NCBI GenBank assembly: GCA_964555055.1
Contig: CAZKQW010000011.1
Span: 1 to 64,000 of the forward strand
DNA from: GCA-016699445 sp964555055
GTDB taxonomy: Bacteria > UBA10199 > JACPAL01 > GCA-016699445
DNA length: 64,000 nt
Reading direction: 5' to 3'
Of the stretch, positions 33,406 to 41,075 are shown piece by piece. Position 1 is the stretch's first letter. Every line of letters starts with the position of its first letter. The notes beneath the pieces are model-generated. The model was not told the DNA's origin. It saw only the letters and a list, made by a program, of their open reading frames with translations, and ran no database searches. The position numbers and the translations under genes are program-made.

Positions 33406-33657
33406 TTACTTTTTCAAAACATCTCGATACTGAAGTTGCAATAATCTTCTACCTTCAGTCGTCTTAAGGAATTTTTCTCTTCTATCTGCATCACTTTTTA
33501 TAAGATATGCTTCGTAACCAATAAGTTTCAACGGTCTATAATTCTTCGTAGAAGTCACTTTTCCCGATTCATGCTCTGTTATTCTCCTCCTTAAATTTTC
33601 AGATAGTCCCTTATAAACGTCTCCATTCGAAAGAAGTAAAAAATAAACGTATGTCAT
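33406..33657 (-). CDS. GIY-YIG endonuclease, 83 aa
   Basis: The protein is little more than a GIY-YIG nuclease core. YVYFLLLSNGDVYKG (residues 3-17) carries the two tyrosines that define the motif, NLRRRITEHESGK (about 22-34) the catalytic-type Arg and adjacent Glu/His, and KLIGYEAYLIKSDADRREKFLK the helix-strand end. The lysine in YKG replaces the usual Ile. Such single-domain GIY-YIG proteins cut or nick DNA and are often mobile. It lies inside a 398-bp unit between two copies of tRNA-Ser sequence, in the same direction as the tRNA. Confidence 0.9.
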   Translation of the reverse strand: MTYVYFLLLSNGDVYKGLSENLRRRITEHESGKVTSTKNYRPLKLIGYEAYLIKSDADRREKFLKTTEGRRLLQLQYRDVLKK

Positions 33658-33674
33658 AACCTTTTACGGGATTC

Positions 33675-33715
33675 GCCAGGTCATCCGACCTGGCAGTCCG
33701 GTCGAATGACCGGAC
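33675..33715. repeat. Two adjacent perfect hairpins
   Basis: GCCAGGTC/GACCTGGC (33675-33682 and 33687-33694) and GTCCGGTC/GACCGGAC (33696-33703 and 33708-33715) each have 8-bp stems and 4-base loops, separated by a single base. They directly abut the truncated tRNA copy and are upstream of the GIY-YIG gene. They may be the recognition site of the element. Confidence 0.7.
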
Positions 33716-33785
33716 GAACCCTCGATACCCTTGCGGGTATGCCTGATTTCGAGTCAGGTAGTTTCAACCACTCACCCACCTCTCC
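33715..33785 (-). pseudogene. Truncated tRNA-Ser(CGA) copy
   Basis: This 71-bp stretch is identical to 33317-33387, the first 71 bases of the intact tRNA. The last 16 bases, which form the 3' half of the T-arm and acceptor stem, are replaced by a hairpin sequence. It cannot fold as a full tRNA. Confidence 0.9.
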
Positions 33786-33793
33786 GTTGGAAG

Positions 33794-34010
33794 TAAGGGG
33801 GAGATACTGCTCTCCCCCTTAAGATCCCCCATCTAAAAACACATCAGCGACCGTTCGCTCCGTCGGGTGCCGCCAGAACAAGTCTGGCCCACCGCTTACT
33901 CGCTCACTAAAGCCAGGGACTGGCTTTGCCAGGCCTGGCGGAACAGGCAAGAAAAACTTAGGGGGAGGCAGTCCGCCGGGGGCGGACGTCGGAAGGGGAC
34001 TTGCCCCCTC
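33794..34010. repeat. Hairpin cluster, 5' flank of tRNA-Ser(CGA), copy 2
   Basis: Hairpins in order: TAAGGGGGAGA/TCTCCCCCTTA (33794-33821, 11-bp stem), GCCAGA/TCTGGC inside the block shared with the 27.8-kb locus, AAGCCAG/CTGGCTT, the palindrome GCCAGGCCTGGC, GTCCGCC/GGCGGAC (33971-33987) and GGGG/CCCC near 33995-34008. No gene other than the end of the thioesterase frame is seen in it. Confidence 0.6.
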
Positions 34011-34539
34011 CGAGCGAGACGACGTTGAATGTCGCGGTCGCCATGGCAACGGGTTTCTTTTCTTTGTTGCGGTACAACAGGGCGTGGACCACGCAAAGCT
34101 TGCGGCCGCGGAACATCACTTGGGACCGGCACGTGAGTTTATCGCCCTTATCCAATGGGGAGAAGTAATTCACCTTGAGCTCCACCGTCGAGCAAAAGTC
34201 CTCCGGGGCCATCGTCGAGAAGACGGCGGCGCCGCAGGCGAAATCGAAAAATCCCGAAATCACCCCTCCGTGGATCCGGCCAGCAGGCGAGAGATGATCC
34301 TCCCGTAGCGTCAATTCCAGACGAGCCGTTCCGTTTTTACGGTCAAGATGGGTCGCCCGATAGCCAAGCCATGTCCCATACTTATCCGGGAGCCGGTAGT
34401 TCTTTAATTGAAAGCCCATCTTGGAAGAATCCTGAAAAGAACTTTTTGGGGGGAGAGCGAGGACTCGCTTAGGGACTTTTTTCATGGGCTTTCCCTTAGT
34501 GAAACCCGCCGAGATTTCAAAATGATTTTTTCCAAACAT
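33958..34539 (-). CDS. PaaI-type hotdog thioesterase
   Basis: The 193-residue protein has a hotdog domain: LREDHLSPAGRIHGGVISGFFDFACGAAVF holds the HGG turn and the catalytic-type Asp of PaaI-like thioesterases, and VELKVNYFSPLDKGDKL is a conserved strand pair. It would hydrolyse an unidentified acyl-CoA. The start at 34539 has GGGAG upstream; an ATG at 34485 with AAGGGA is an equally good alternative. The last 18 or so residues (GGGKSPSDVRPRRTASP) are encoded by the hairpin cluster next to the tRNA-Ser locus, so the original stop codon was probably lost. Confidence 0.83.
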   Translation of the reverse strand: MFGKNHFEISAGFTKGKPMKKVPKRVLALPPKSSFQDSSKMGFQLKNYRLPDKYGTWLGYRATHLDRKNGTARLELTLREDHLSPAGRIHGGVISGFFDFACGAAVFSTMAPEDFCSTVELKVNYFSPLDKGDKLTCRSQVMFRGRKLCVVHALLYRNKEKKPVAMATATFNVVSLGGGKSPSDVRPRRTASP

Positions 34540-34650
34540 AAATGACTCCCGACACTTACCTCATTGAGCGAATCCACGCATTTTTTCGTAAAATTTCCCT
34601 CAAGATTCACAAGGGGGTTCCGTAGAGATGTTTAGGGTAAAGTGACGTTT

Positions 34651-35727
34651 ATGAGCCTACCGACTTTAAATTATAAATCCTCTTCGGCGGCGGATATGAC
34701 CGGCGGCGAAGCGGCCCAGCAGGATGCGATCCATCAAATCGCTAAATCCTGCGAGGAAATCGTCGTGGGAAACACCGCGTCCATGAAGGAGCTCTTGGAT
34801 ATCGTCGAAAAGATCGCTCATAGCAACGCCCCCACCGTCCTCCTCCAAGGGGAGTCCGGCACCGGTAAAAACTCGATCGCACGCATGATCCATCAAAAAA
34901 GCACTCGCGCCGTGCGTCCCTTCATGGAGATCAATTGCGCGTCACTCCCGGAGACCTTGATCGAAAGCGAACTCTTCGGCCACGAGCGCGGTGCCTTCAC
35001 CGACGCCAAGCAGATGAAGAAGGGTCTTTTCGAAATGGCGGACGGCGGAACCCTCTTTCTGGATGAAATAGCCGAAATGACGCTATCCACCCAGGCTAAG
35101 CTCCTGCAAGCCATCGAGGGCAAAATCTTCCGACGAGTCGGCGGCACCGAAAACCTCAAAACCAATGTCCGCGTCATCACCGCCACGAGCGTGGATTTAA
35201 AGAAAGCCGTTCAAGAGAAAAAGTTTCGGGAAGACCTTTATTACCGCCTACAATTGATCACTCTAGTTGTCCCTCCCTTGAGGGAGAGGATCGAAGATAT
35301 TCCATTGTTGGTGAATTACTTCATCCATAAGTTCAACGAGTCCTACAAGAAGCAGATCTCCGGGATCCGTCGCGAGGCGGAAGACCTCATGCGCCGCTAT
35401 AACTGGCCGGGAAACGTCCGCGAGCTCAAAAACGTCATCGAACGCATCGCCATCCTCGAGAATCAAACGCTGATCGAGCCCGAGCATCTCCCCGAGGAGA
35501 TCGTCATGAGCGAGTACGAGAGTACGGCTCCGTTCGCGATACCCTCCGGAGGCGTCACCATCGAGGAGATGGAGAAGTGCTACATCCGCGAGGCTTTGCG
35601 TAAAAGCCATGGCAACCAATGCCAAGCGGCGCGTCTCTTGGGAATGACACGACATACGCTCAGGTACCGCATGGAAAAATTCGGACTGTCTTCTGAAAAC
35701 TTCGAGAAGGGGTCTACTCTTTCTTAA
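34651..35727 (+). CDS. Sigma-54-dependent transcriptional activator without receiver domain
   Basis: The 358-residue protein has a short N-terminus (about 38 residues), an AAA+ sigma-54 activation domain with Walker A GESGTGKN (67-74), Walker B GGTLFLDEIAEM, the sensor-I region and the R-fingers, and a C-terminal Fis-type helix-turn-helix (GNQCQAARLLGMTRHTLRYRM). The sigma-54 contact loop reads GAFTDA (114-119) in place of GAFTGA. With no receiver, GAF or FHA domain, its activity is likely set by another protein or by level. The ATG at 34651 is preferred to a GTG nine bases upstream. Confidence 0.92.
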   Translation: MSLPTLNYKSSSAADMTGGEAAQQDAIHQIAKSCEEIVVGNTASMKELLDIVEKIAHSNAPTVLLQGESGTGKNSIARMIHQKSTRAVRPFMEINCASLPETLIESELFGHERGAFTDAKQMKKGLFEMADGGTLFLDEIAEMTLSTQAKLLQAIEGKIFRRVGGTENLKTNVRVITATSVDLKKAVQEKKFREDLYYRLQLITLVVPPLRERIEDIPLLVNYFIHKFNESYKKQISGIRREAEDLMRRYNWPGNVRELKNVIERIAILENQTLIEPEHLPEEIVMSEYESTAPFAIPSGGVTIEEMEKCYIREALRKSHGNQCQAARLLGMTRHTLRYRMEKFGLSSENFEKGSTLS

Positions 35728-36130
35728 GTATCCGCCGATCGGCGGGAGTCGCATCGAGTCCTTCGCGCCATTCTTGCTTCGGACGCACGAAAACCAATTT
35801 TTCCTCCAACTCCTCCGAAGGGCCGAGGGCATGGCAGGCGTTTACGACCGTTTTTACGAGATCAATCACTTGATCGGCGTTCTTTTGAGTTAAGATCCCG
35901 CCAAATAACATCTCGCCGTCGTCGCGCTCAATCTGGACGGAATTCGGGTTTTGGCAATTCGTTAGGCAATCGGTGATGCGCAACTCGCAGAGATCGCCTC
36001 CAAGGAGGCCCTTCTTGATTTTTTTTTGATAAGTAGCCCGTAGCGTCGCTTCGTTCAGGAAACAGGGATCGGATTGGGGATTGTCTCGGATGCACGAGCG
36101 ACAGACTAAAAGAGTGATCTTCGAGGACAT
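35714..36130 (-). CDS. Small Cys-rich protein, DUF1636/ferredoxin-like
   Basis: The 138-residue protein begins KITLLVCRSC and later has DCLTNCQNPNSVQIERDDGEMLFGGI, the pattern of thioredoxin-like [2Fe-2S] or DUF1636-type metal-binding proteins (CxxC, then CxxxC). A C-terminal helical part follows. Members have no fixed function; some lie near cobalamin or metal genes. The ATG at 36130 was chosen so that the protein starts at the conserved strand; an upstream frame to 36172 adds 14 residues. It converges with the sigma-54 activator, overlapping by 14 bases. Confidence 0.7.
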   Translation of the reverse strand: MSSKITLLVCRSCIRDNPQSDPCFLNEATLRATYQKKIKKGLLGGDLCELRITDCLTNCQNPNSVQIERDDGEMLFGGILTQKNADQVIDLVKTVVNACHALGPSEELEEKLVFVRPKQEWREGLDATPADRRILKKE

Positions 36131-36152
36131 AAGGCTCTTTATGTTATCCTGA

Positions 36153-37121
36153 TTGATTTTCAACCGAAACAAGAATATTTCCAGACTCTTGAAAAAAACG
36201 TCTCACGTCTCCCCGCGAGTCTACCAAGATTCCTACCTCATTCCCCTTCCGAAATCCCCCCATAAGCTTCACGTGAGGCGCATCTACATGCACCAAGAAG
36301 GACCTCCCGTCTTCATGCTCCACGGGGCCATCGAAGACGGGCGCATTTTCTACTCCGCATCGGGGAAAGGGTTAGCACCTTACTTAGCCCTTAAAGGTTA
36401 CGACGTCTATGTGGGCGATCTTCGGGGTCGCGGCCAAAGCGAACCGCGCATCGACCGACACGCGCGTTACGGCCAGACGGAACAGATCACGGAGGATGTC
36501 CCAACCCTTTTGAACTTCATCCGCAGCCAACGCGGCGACGTGAAGCAACATTGGATCGCTCACTCTTGGGGCGGTGTCCTGCTGGCCTCGTATTGGGCGC
36601 GTTTTGCGGAATACCACGACCGCGTTCACTCCATGGTCTTCGTCGCCTCGAAGCGCCAGATCCATGTGAAGAGCTTTCGGAAAACCCTAGTCATGGACAT
36701 ACTCTGGGGGCCGATCGCCCGACTCCTCGTCCGTACCTTCGGATATCTACCCATGAATCTTTTGCAGACGTCCGCCGACAATGAATCCGACAAATCTCAC
36801 CGGGCGATTCAAACATGGGTCGACCCTAAGCAACCATGGGTCGATCTGGACGATGGGTTCGATTACGGAAAAGCGATCCGATCCACTCGTCTACCACCAA
36901 CCTTTCATGTGGTGGGAGTCGCCGACGCTTTCTTAGGCCATCCGAGCGACGTGAAAAGATTTTTAGAGGAAACCGGCGCTCAACACTTCAGCTACAAAGT
37001 CTTAAGCCGCGATGCCGGTCATCAAAAGGATTACGGCCACGTCGATATTATGACCCATTCGGGATCCGCTGACGATCACTTTCCTCTAATTTTAGAATGG
37101 ATGAAAACTCATGAAAGATAG
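36153..37121 (+). CDS. Alpha/beta hydrolase
   Basis: The 322-residue protein has the alpha/beta-hydrolase fold: the oxyanion region VFMLHGAIEDG (about 53-63), the DLRGRGQSE strand, nucleophile Ser in IAHSWGGVL (about 133-141), and a late Asp and His (VADAFLGHP; YGHVDIM). It most resembles lipase/acylhydrolase-type members; the substrate is unknown. No ATG is available: the first possible start is TTG at 36153, with TTG at 36189 as an alternative, and neither has a clear ribosome binding site. There is no signal peptide. Confidence 0.8.
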   Translation: MIFNRNKNISRLLKKTSHVSPRVYQDSYLIPLPKSPHKLHVRRIYMHQEGPPVFMLHGAIEDGRIFYSASGKGLAPYLALKGYDVYVGDLRGRGQSEPRIDRHARYGQTEQITEDVPTLLNFIRSQRGDVKQHWIAHSWGGVLLASYWARFAEYHDRVHSMVFVASKRQIHVKSFRKTLVMDILWGPIARLLVRTFGYLPMNLLQTSADNESDKSHRAIQTWVDPKQPWVDLDDGFDYGKAIRSTRLPPTFHVVGVADAFLGHPSDVKRFLEETGAQHFSYKVLSRDAGHQKDYGHVDIMTHSGSADDHFPLILEWMKTHER

Positions 37122-37283
37122 ATTCTTTGGATACTATCGAGAGACGGGTAACGAGGTAGAATCCATAGCGGTAAGCTTACAAGGGCTTTCTGACGCAATA
37201 CAGCAAGAGAACCTATCATAATCTCCCTAAATCACCTTTCGAAATAGGAACTTATCGGCGAATATAAAAAGAAGCTTCGCACG

Positions 37284-37348
37284 AATTTCGCCTTAAGGTT
37301 TCGCCTCCCCACTCCGTTTAGTCCTTATAGAGGAAATTTGGCGAAATT
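37284..37348. promoter_or_regulatory. Distant inverted repeat before the zinc-finger gene
   Basis: AATTTCGCC (37284-37292) is matched by GGCGAAATT (37340-37348). Beside it GAAATTTGGC is repeated twice in tandem (37333-37352). It lies in the otherwise gene-free 250-base gap 22 bases before the next start and may be regulatory. Confidence 0.35.
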
Positions 37349-37371
37349 TGGCCTAATTAAGGAGGGTTGGT

Positions 37372-37704
37372 ATGCGAAATTCCTATATGCCCCGAGTGCT
37401 CCCCGCGGAGTCCGAATTCATCGCCCGCACGGAACTCCAAAAAAAGTCCCATCTCGCCGCGAAGTTCAAGAAGGAAAGCGAAGAATCGGAGCGCCTCCTC
37501 CTCAAGCAGACCCACTGGATGCATTGTCCCAACTGCGGACTCACTCTTCACGAAGCCAAATACAAAGGGATGCCCATCGTCAAATGCACCGACTGCCACG
37601 GCATCTTCATCGATGAAAAAATCCTCGCCGCCTTCGCCGGGGAAGACATCCCCGAAGAGCAGGACAATGTCGTCATGAACCTCTTTAATTTGTTCCGGGT
37701 GTAG
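37372..37704 (+). CDS. Small TFIIB-type zinc-ribbon protein
   Basis: The 110-residue protein has a charged helical N-terminus (residues 15-50) and a zinc ribbon: HCPNCGLTLHEAKYKGMPIVKCTDCHGIFIDEK (about 51-83), the zf-TFIIB pattern CPxCG-x18-CxxC with the trailing G-F/L-D/E. Function of the family is not known. A very strong AAGGAGGG site precedes the ATG, so expression may be high. It overlaps the convergent flippase-like gene by 20 bases. Confidence 0.85.
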   Translation: MRNSYMPRVLPAESEFIARTELQKKSHLAAKFKKESEESERLLLKQTHWMHCPNCGLTLHEAKYKGMPIVKCTDCHGIFIDEKILAAFAGEDIPEEQDNVVMNLFNLFRV

Positions 37705-38671
37705 GCGGTTTGATTTTATAGGACCCCATCACTAGAACCCCCAGACCGATCCAAAAAAACGCCCGAATGCGACGCACGATCTGTAGCACTACCGCATCCG
37801 CCGCGGACCAGTGTAACGCCAGAAACAGCGTGCTCACCACGCCTTCCAAGACGCCGATCGTACCCGGCACGATACTCCCCACCATATTGGTGACCGGAAT
37901 GACCGCTGAAAAAAAGAGGGCTTCCCACAAACCCATCGGCACCCCTAAGAATTGGGCGATCATGTAGACTTCCACGACGCCCACCAAGCGTCCCAAGAAA
38001 TGTAAAAGAAAGCAGCCAAGAAACAGAAGCTTATCCCGCCGGTAGAAATCCCCGACGTACCGATCCACGTCTTGGATCTTCTTTCGAGTACCGTCCGAAA
38101 ATGATTTGATTCTGAGCTTTTGCAATAGAATCACGATTTTTTCAAAAAGCCCGCGAGTCTGAAAAAAAAGAAAGAACAGAATCAAACTTAAAATCCCTCC
38201 CGCCGCGATTTCCAAGAGAGTCGACGCATAAGGAGGCAAATCCATCTTAAAAACGGCGGCCACGATGCCAAAGAATATCACAGCGACGGTCGCCAATGAA
38301 TGCAAGGTACGGTCGACAGCCACCGAAGCGCCGCCGATCTCCACAGGGACGCTTTTGGACAAGAGCCAGATACGAATAGGATCGCCGCCCATGAAATTCA
38401 GCGGCGTCAACGTATTGGCGCCTTCGCCTGCGATCTTGATTTTCAAAAGATTCCAAAAGGAGGACGGAACGTGCTCAAACCGATCCAAGAACAAGTCCCA
38501 CGAATAGGCGTAAAAGAAATAGGTAGGAGCGATGAGAACGATCGGCCAAATCATCTTCCAACCGATCGCCTGAAAGCTCGAGAGAACATCCTGAAAACCG
38601 ATTTTTCGAACCATCCATATGAGCAGACCGACGCCTAAAGCCAGGCTCAAGCCCTTTAAGATTTTCCCCAT
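37685..38671 (-). CDS. Lysylphosphatidylglycerol synthase-type membrane protein (flippase-like)
   Basis: The 328-residue protein has about eight membrane helices and matches the LPG_synthase_TM/UPF0104 family, which includes the flippase half of MprF. Family features are the amphipathic start (GLSLALGVGLLIWMVRKIGF), the ANTLTPLNFMGGDPIRIWLL segment with conserved polar residues, and PGTIGVLEGV near the C-terminus. It lacks the soluble aminoacyl transferase domain, so it probably moves or binds a lipid rather than aminoacylating it. It is divergent from dnaX with 68 bases between. Confidence 0.88.
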   Translation of the reverse strand: MGKILKGLSLALGVGLLIWMVRKIGFQDVLSSFQAIGWKMIWPIVLIAPTYFFYAYSWDLFLDRFEHVPSSFWNLLKIKIAGEGANTLTPLNFMGGDPIRIWLLSKSVPVEIGGASVAVDRTLHSLATVAVIFFGIVAAVFKMDLPPYASTLLEIAAGGILSLILFFLFFQTRGLFEKIVILLQKLRIKSFSDGTRKKIQDVDRYVGDFYRRDKLLFLGCFLLHFLGRLVGVVEVYMIAQFLGVPMGLWEALFFSAVIPVTNMVGSIVPGTIGVLEGVVSTLFLALHWSAADAVVLQIVRRIRAFFWIGLGVLVMGSYKIKPPTPGTN

Positions 38672-38739
38672 AAGAGAGACGCGGCCATGACACTAAAATC
38701 TTTCTTGATCCATATAAAAAACGGAGGGAAACGGGAACC

Positions 38740-40350
38740 ATGTCCTCGCAAGCCTCCTCCCAAGTTTTCGCGCGTAAGTACCGACCACAAGGCTTCGATG
38801 AAGTCCAGGGTCAGGAGACGGCCGTCCGCATCCTGAAGAATGCGCTCGAGGAAAAGCGTTTTCATCACGCGTATCTCTTTGCGGGCCCCCGTGGCACGGG
38901 CAAAACCACGCTCGCGCGCATCCTGGCTAAGGCAATGAACTGCGAAAAAGGTCCGACGCCGACGCCCTGCGGGACCTGTCAGCAATGCGTGGAGATTACC
39001 AAAGGGAGCTCTCTGTGCGTCCAGGAGATCGACGGCGCCTCCAACACGTCCGTCGACGACGTGCGCGACATCCGCGACAAGATCCGCTACCTTCCTCCCG
39101 GCGGGCGCTACAAAATCTATATAATCGACGAAGTCCACATGCTCTCCACGGCCGCTTTCAACGCCCTTTTGAAGACGTTGGAAGAGCCACCGCCGCACGC
39201 CGTTTTCATTTTCGCCACCACCGAAATCCACAAGCTGCCCGCCACCGTCCTTTCACGTTTGATCCGCCTCGACCTTAAGCCTTTGGCGCGCACGACGATC
39301 GTCTCCCAATTGCAACGCATCGCCCAAAAGGAAGGCGTAGTCATTTCTGAGAACGCTCTCTTCCACTTGGCTCGTGAAGCATCCGGGGGCATGCGCGATG
39401 CCTTGAGCTTGCTTGACCAAGTGGTTTCCTTTGGAGGTCAAAAGATCGATGATGTAGCGGTCGAAGAAATGCTCGGTGCCTCAAGCCTGAAATTCGTCTT
39501 AAGTATTCTAGAGAATGTCTTGAAGCGCGACCCGACAAACGCCCTTTTAAAAACGCACGAGGCTTTGGCGGCAGGTATCGAACCAAAAAGGATCGCGGGC
39601 GAGCTTTTGGAATACGCCCGTCATCTCTTGGTCGTCAAAAACAGCCAGGATCCGACCCTCTTTGACTTGACCACGGAGGAGATCGCCCATCTGAAGACTC
39701 TTTCCGAAAATTTTTCCGTAAGCGAACTCGATTATCTCTTCGTGATCCTTCAGAAAGGCGTGACGGATCTTTTGAGATCCCCCCAACCCCATTTGCTGCT
39801 GGACGTTCTCGTGATCCGCTCTTGCCATGTCTCCGAGCTCAAACCTTTGGAATCTTACACGGCGACGGTTTCATACTCCCTTCCTGCCACGCCTCAAGCG
39901 CGAATCATGGGGGAAAAGTCCCAAACACCACCGCCGCAACCCCAAACTTATCGAGCCTCCATCCAGAAAACGGCTCCGATCGAAGCTCCCGCGCCCGAGA
40001 TGTCCTGGCCGTCCTTCCTCGGCTTTCTACGGTCGAAGAAACCCCAATTGCATGCGATGATCGCCGAAGGGAAACTCGTAAATTTATCCTCTACGGCTGT
40101 CGCTCTGCACTTCTCACCGACCTCTTTAAACCTGGCCTTGCTCCAAGATCCAGACCGCGAAGCGACGTTGAAGGGACTTTTAAAGGACTATTTCCAGAAA
40201 CCGATGGCTTTGACCTTCGAAACGAAGGCTCCCTCCGCGGCACCAAAGGCAGTGAAATCACCGGACGCGAAGAGCGTGTCCGACTCCATCATCGACGACG
40301 CCATCGACGTTTTCGGTCCCGAAACCACCAAGATCCCACAAAAAGCCTAA
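38740..40350 (+). CDS. dnaX: DNA polymerase III subunits gamma/tau
   Basis: DnaX loads the sliding clamp and links the polymerase to the helicase. The 536-residue protein has Walker A GPRGTGKTT (49-57), zinc cysteines C68, C77, C80 and C83, Walker B IIDEVHML, and the SRC-type motif as TVLSRLIRLDLK, in which the usual SRCQ is SRLI. The C-terminal 190 residues are variable and proline-rich at 395-425. No A-rich slippery site typical of gamma/tau frameshifting was seen. recR follows after 3 bases; the ybaB gene that usually sits between them is absent. Confidence 0.95.
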   Translation: MSSQASSQVFARKYRPQGFDEVQGQETAVRILKNALEEKRFHHAYLFAGPRGTGKTTLARILAKAMNCEKGPTPTPCGTCQQCVEITKGSSLCVQEIDGASNTSVDDVRDIRDKIRYLPPGGRYKIYIIDEVHMLSTAAFNALLKTLEEPPPHAVFIFATTEIHKLPATVLSRLIRLDLKPLARTTIVSQLQRIAQKEGVVISENALFHLAREASGGMRDALSLLDQVVSFGGQKIDDVAVEEMLGASSLKFVLSILENVLKRDPTNALLKTHEALAAGIEPKRIAGELLEYARHLLVVKNSQDPTLFDLTTEEIAHLKTLSENFSVSELDYLFVILQKGVTDLLRSPQPHLLLDVLVIRSCHVSELKPLESYTATVSYSLPATPQARIMGEKSQTPPPQPQTYRASIQKTAPIEAPAPEMSWPSFLGFLRSKKPQLHAMIAEGKLVNLSSTAVALHFSPTSLNLALLQDPDREATLKGLLKDYFQKPMALTFETKAPSAAPKAVKSPDAKSVSDSIIDDAIDVFGPETTKIPQKA

Positions 40351-40353
40351 GCC

Positions 40354-40953
40354 ATGCCGCCTCTCGATCCTCTCGTCAAAGCCCTCAGTCAGCTCCCCGG
40401 CATCGGCGAAAAATCCGCCACGCGCTTGGCGATTCACATCTTCCGGCACCCGAAAGGTTTGGCCCAGGGCTTGATTCAGGCGTTGGTGCATATCACCGAA
40501 AAAGTCGTTTTCTGCGAAAAATGCCATAATATCTCGGAGACCGCACTTTGCCAGATCTGTGCGGACCCGAACCGCAACCCACACCTCCTTTGCGTCGTTC
40601 AAGAACCCGTCGATCTCATGATGATCGAGAAGACCTCCGAATACCGAGGGCTTTACCATGTCCTGCACGGAGCGATTTCCCCTTTGGATGGCATTGGTCC
40701 CGAAGACCTGCGCGTCCGCGCTTTGATCGATCGCATCGCCGGAGCCACGGAAGACATCCAGGAAGTGATCCTCGCGAGCAATCCCAATCCCGAGGGCGAG
40801 ACCACCGCCCTCTATTTAAAGAAGCTCCTGACGCAAGCCAAGGCAGGGCTCAAAATCTCGCGCATCGCCTCCGGCATTCCGGTCGGGGGTACCCTGGAAT
40901 ACACGGATCCGAAGACCCTCGCGCGTTCCTTGGGAAACCGACGGGACTTTTAG
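40354..40953 (+). CDS. recR: Recombination protein RecR
   Basis: RecR works with RecF and RecO to load RecA on gaps. The 199-residue length is standard. The helix-hairpin-helix (LPGIGEKSATRLA, 14-26), the four-cysteine zinc finger (FCEKCHNISETALCQIC, 54-70), the Toprim domain (LCVVQEPVDLMMIEKT) and the C-terminal Walker-B-like region (ASGIPVGGTLEY) are all present. It is probably in an operon with dnaX, with 3 bases between them. Confidence 0.96.
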   Translation: MPPLDPLVKALSQLPGIGEKSATRLAIHIFRHPKGLAQGLIQALVHITEKVVFCEKCHNISETALCQICADPNRNPHLLCVVQEPVDLMMIEKTSEYRGLYHVLHGAISPLDGIGPEDLRVRALIDRIAGATEDIQEVILASNPNPEGETTALYLKKLLTQAKAGLKISRIASGIPVGGTLEYTDPKTLARSLGNRRDF

Positions 40954-41075
40954 AAGGATAGACAAATAAGTCCTTGCTTTGCCTAAAAAATTCCCGCTAC
41001 CATCCGCCCCATTTCAAGTCGGGTGGAAGACCTTATCCCCCCTGACCTCTCGGTACCTTTTATAAAGGAAAAATT

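Larger units (their letters stand above)
33388..33785 (-). mobile_element. Minimal tRNA-Ser-associated GIY-YIG element
   Basis: Between the intact tRNA-Ser(CGA) and a 71-bp exact copy of its 5' part lies about 330 bp containing one GIY-YIG endonuclease gene and two perfect hairpins. Removing this 398-bp unit restores the same order seen at the other tRNA-Ser locus, in which the tRNA is followed directly by the TAAG...CTTA hairpin flank. The break in the truncated copy lies within the conserved T-loop (GTTCG). This is best explained as insertion into a tRNA gene that was rebuilt by the element. Confidence 0.6.

Noticed and set aside
33675..33715. The two hairpins read as intrinsic terminators
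   Set aside because: Neither is followed by a T-run on either strand, and they abut the truncated tRNA copy, so an element boundary is a better reading.
37111..37221. 36-codon frame starting inside the end of the alpha/beta hydrolase gene (MKDRFFGYYRETGNEV)
   Set aside because: It has an ATG and overlaps the previous stop, but there is no clear ribosome binding site and it is too short to support.
38740..40350. Programmed frameshift in dnaX giving a short gamma form
   Set aside because: No A-AAA-AAG-type slip site with a downstream stem was found in the middle of the gene.
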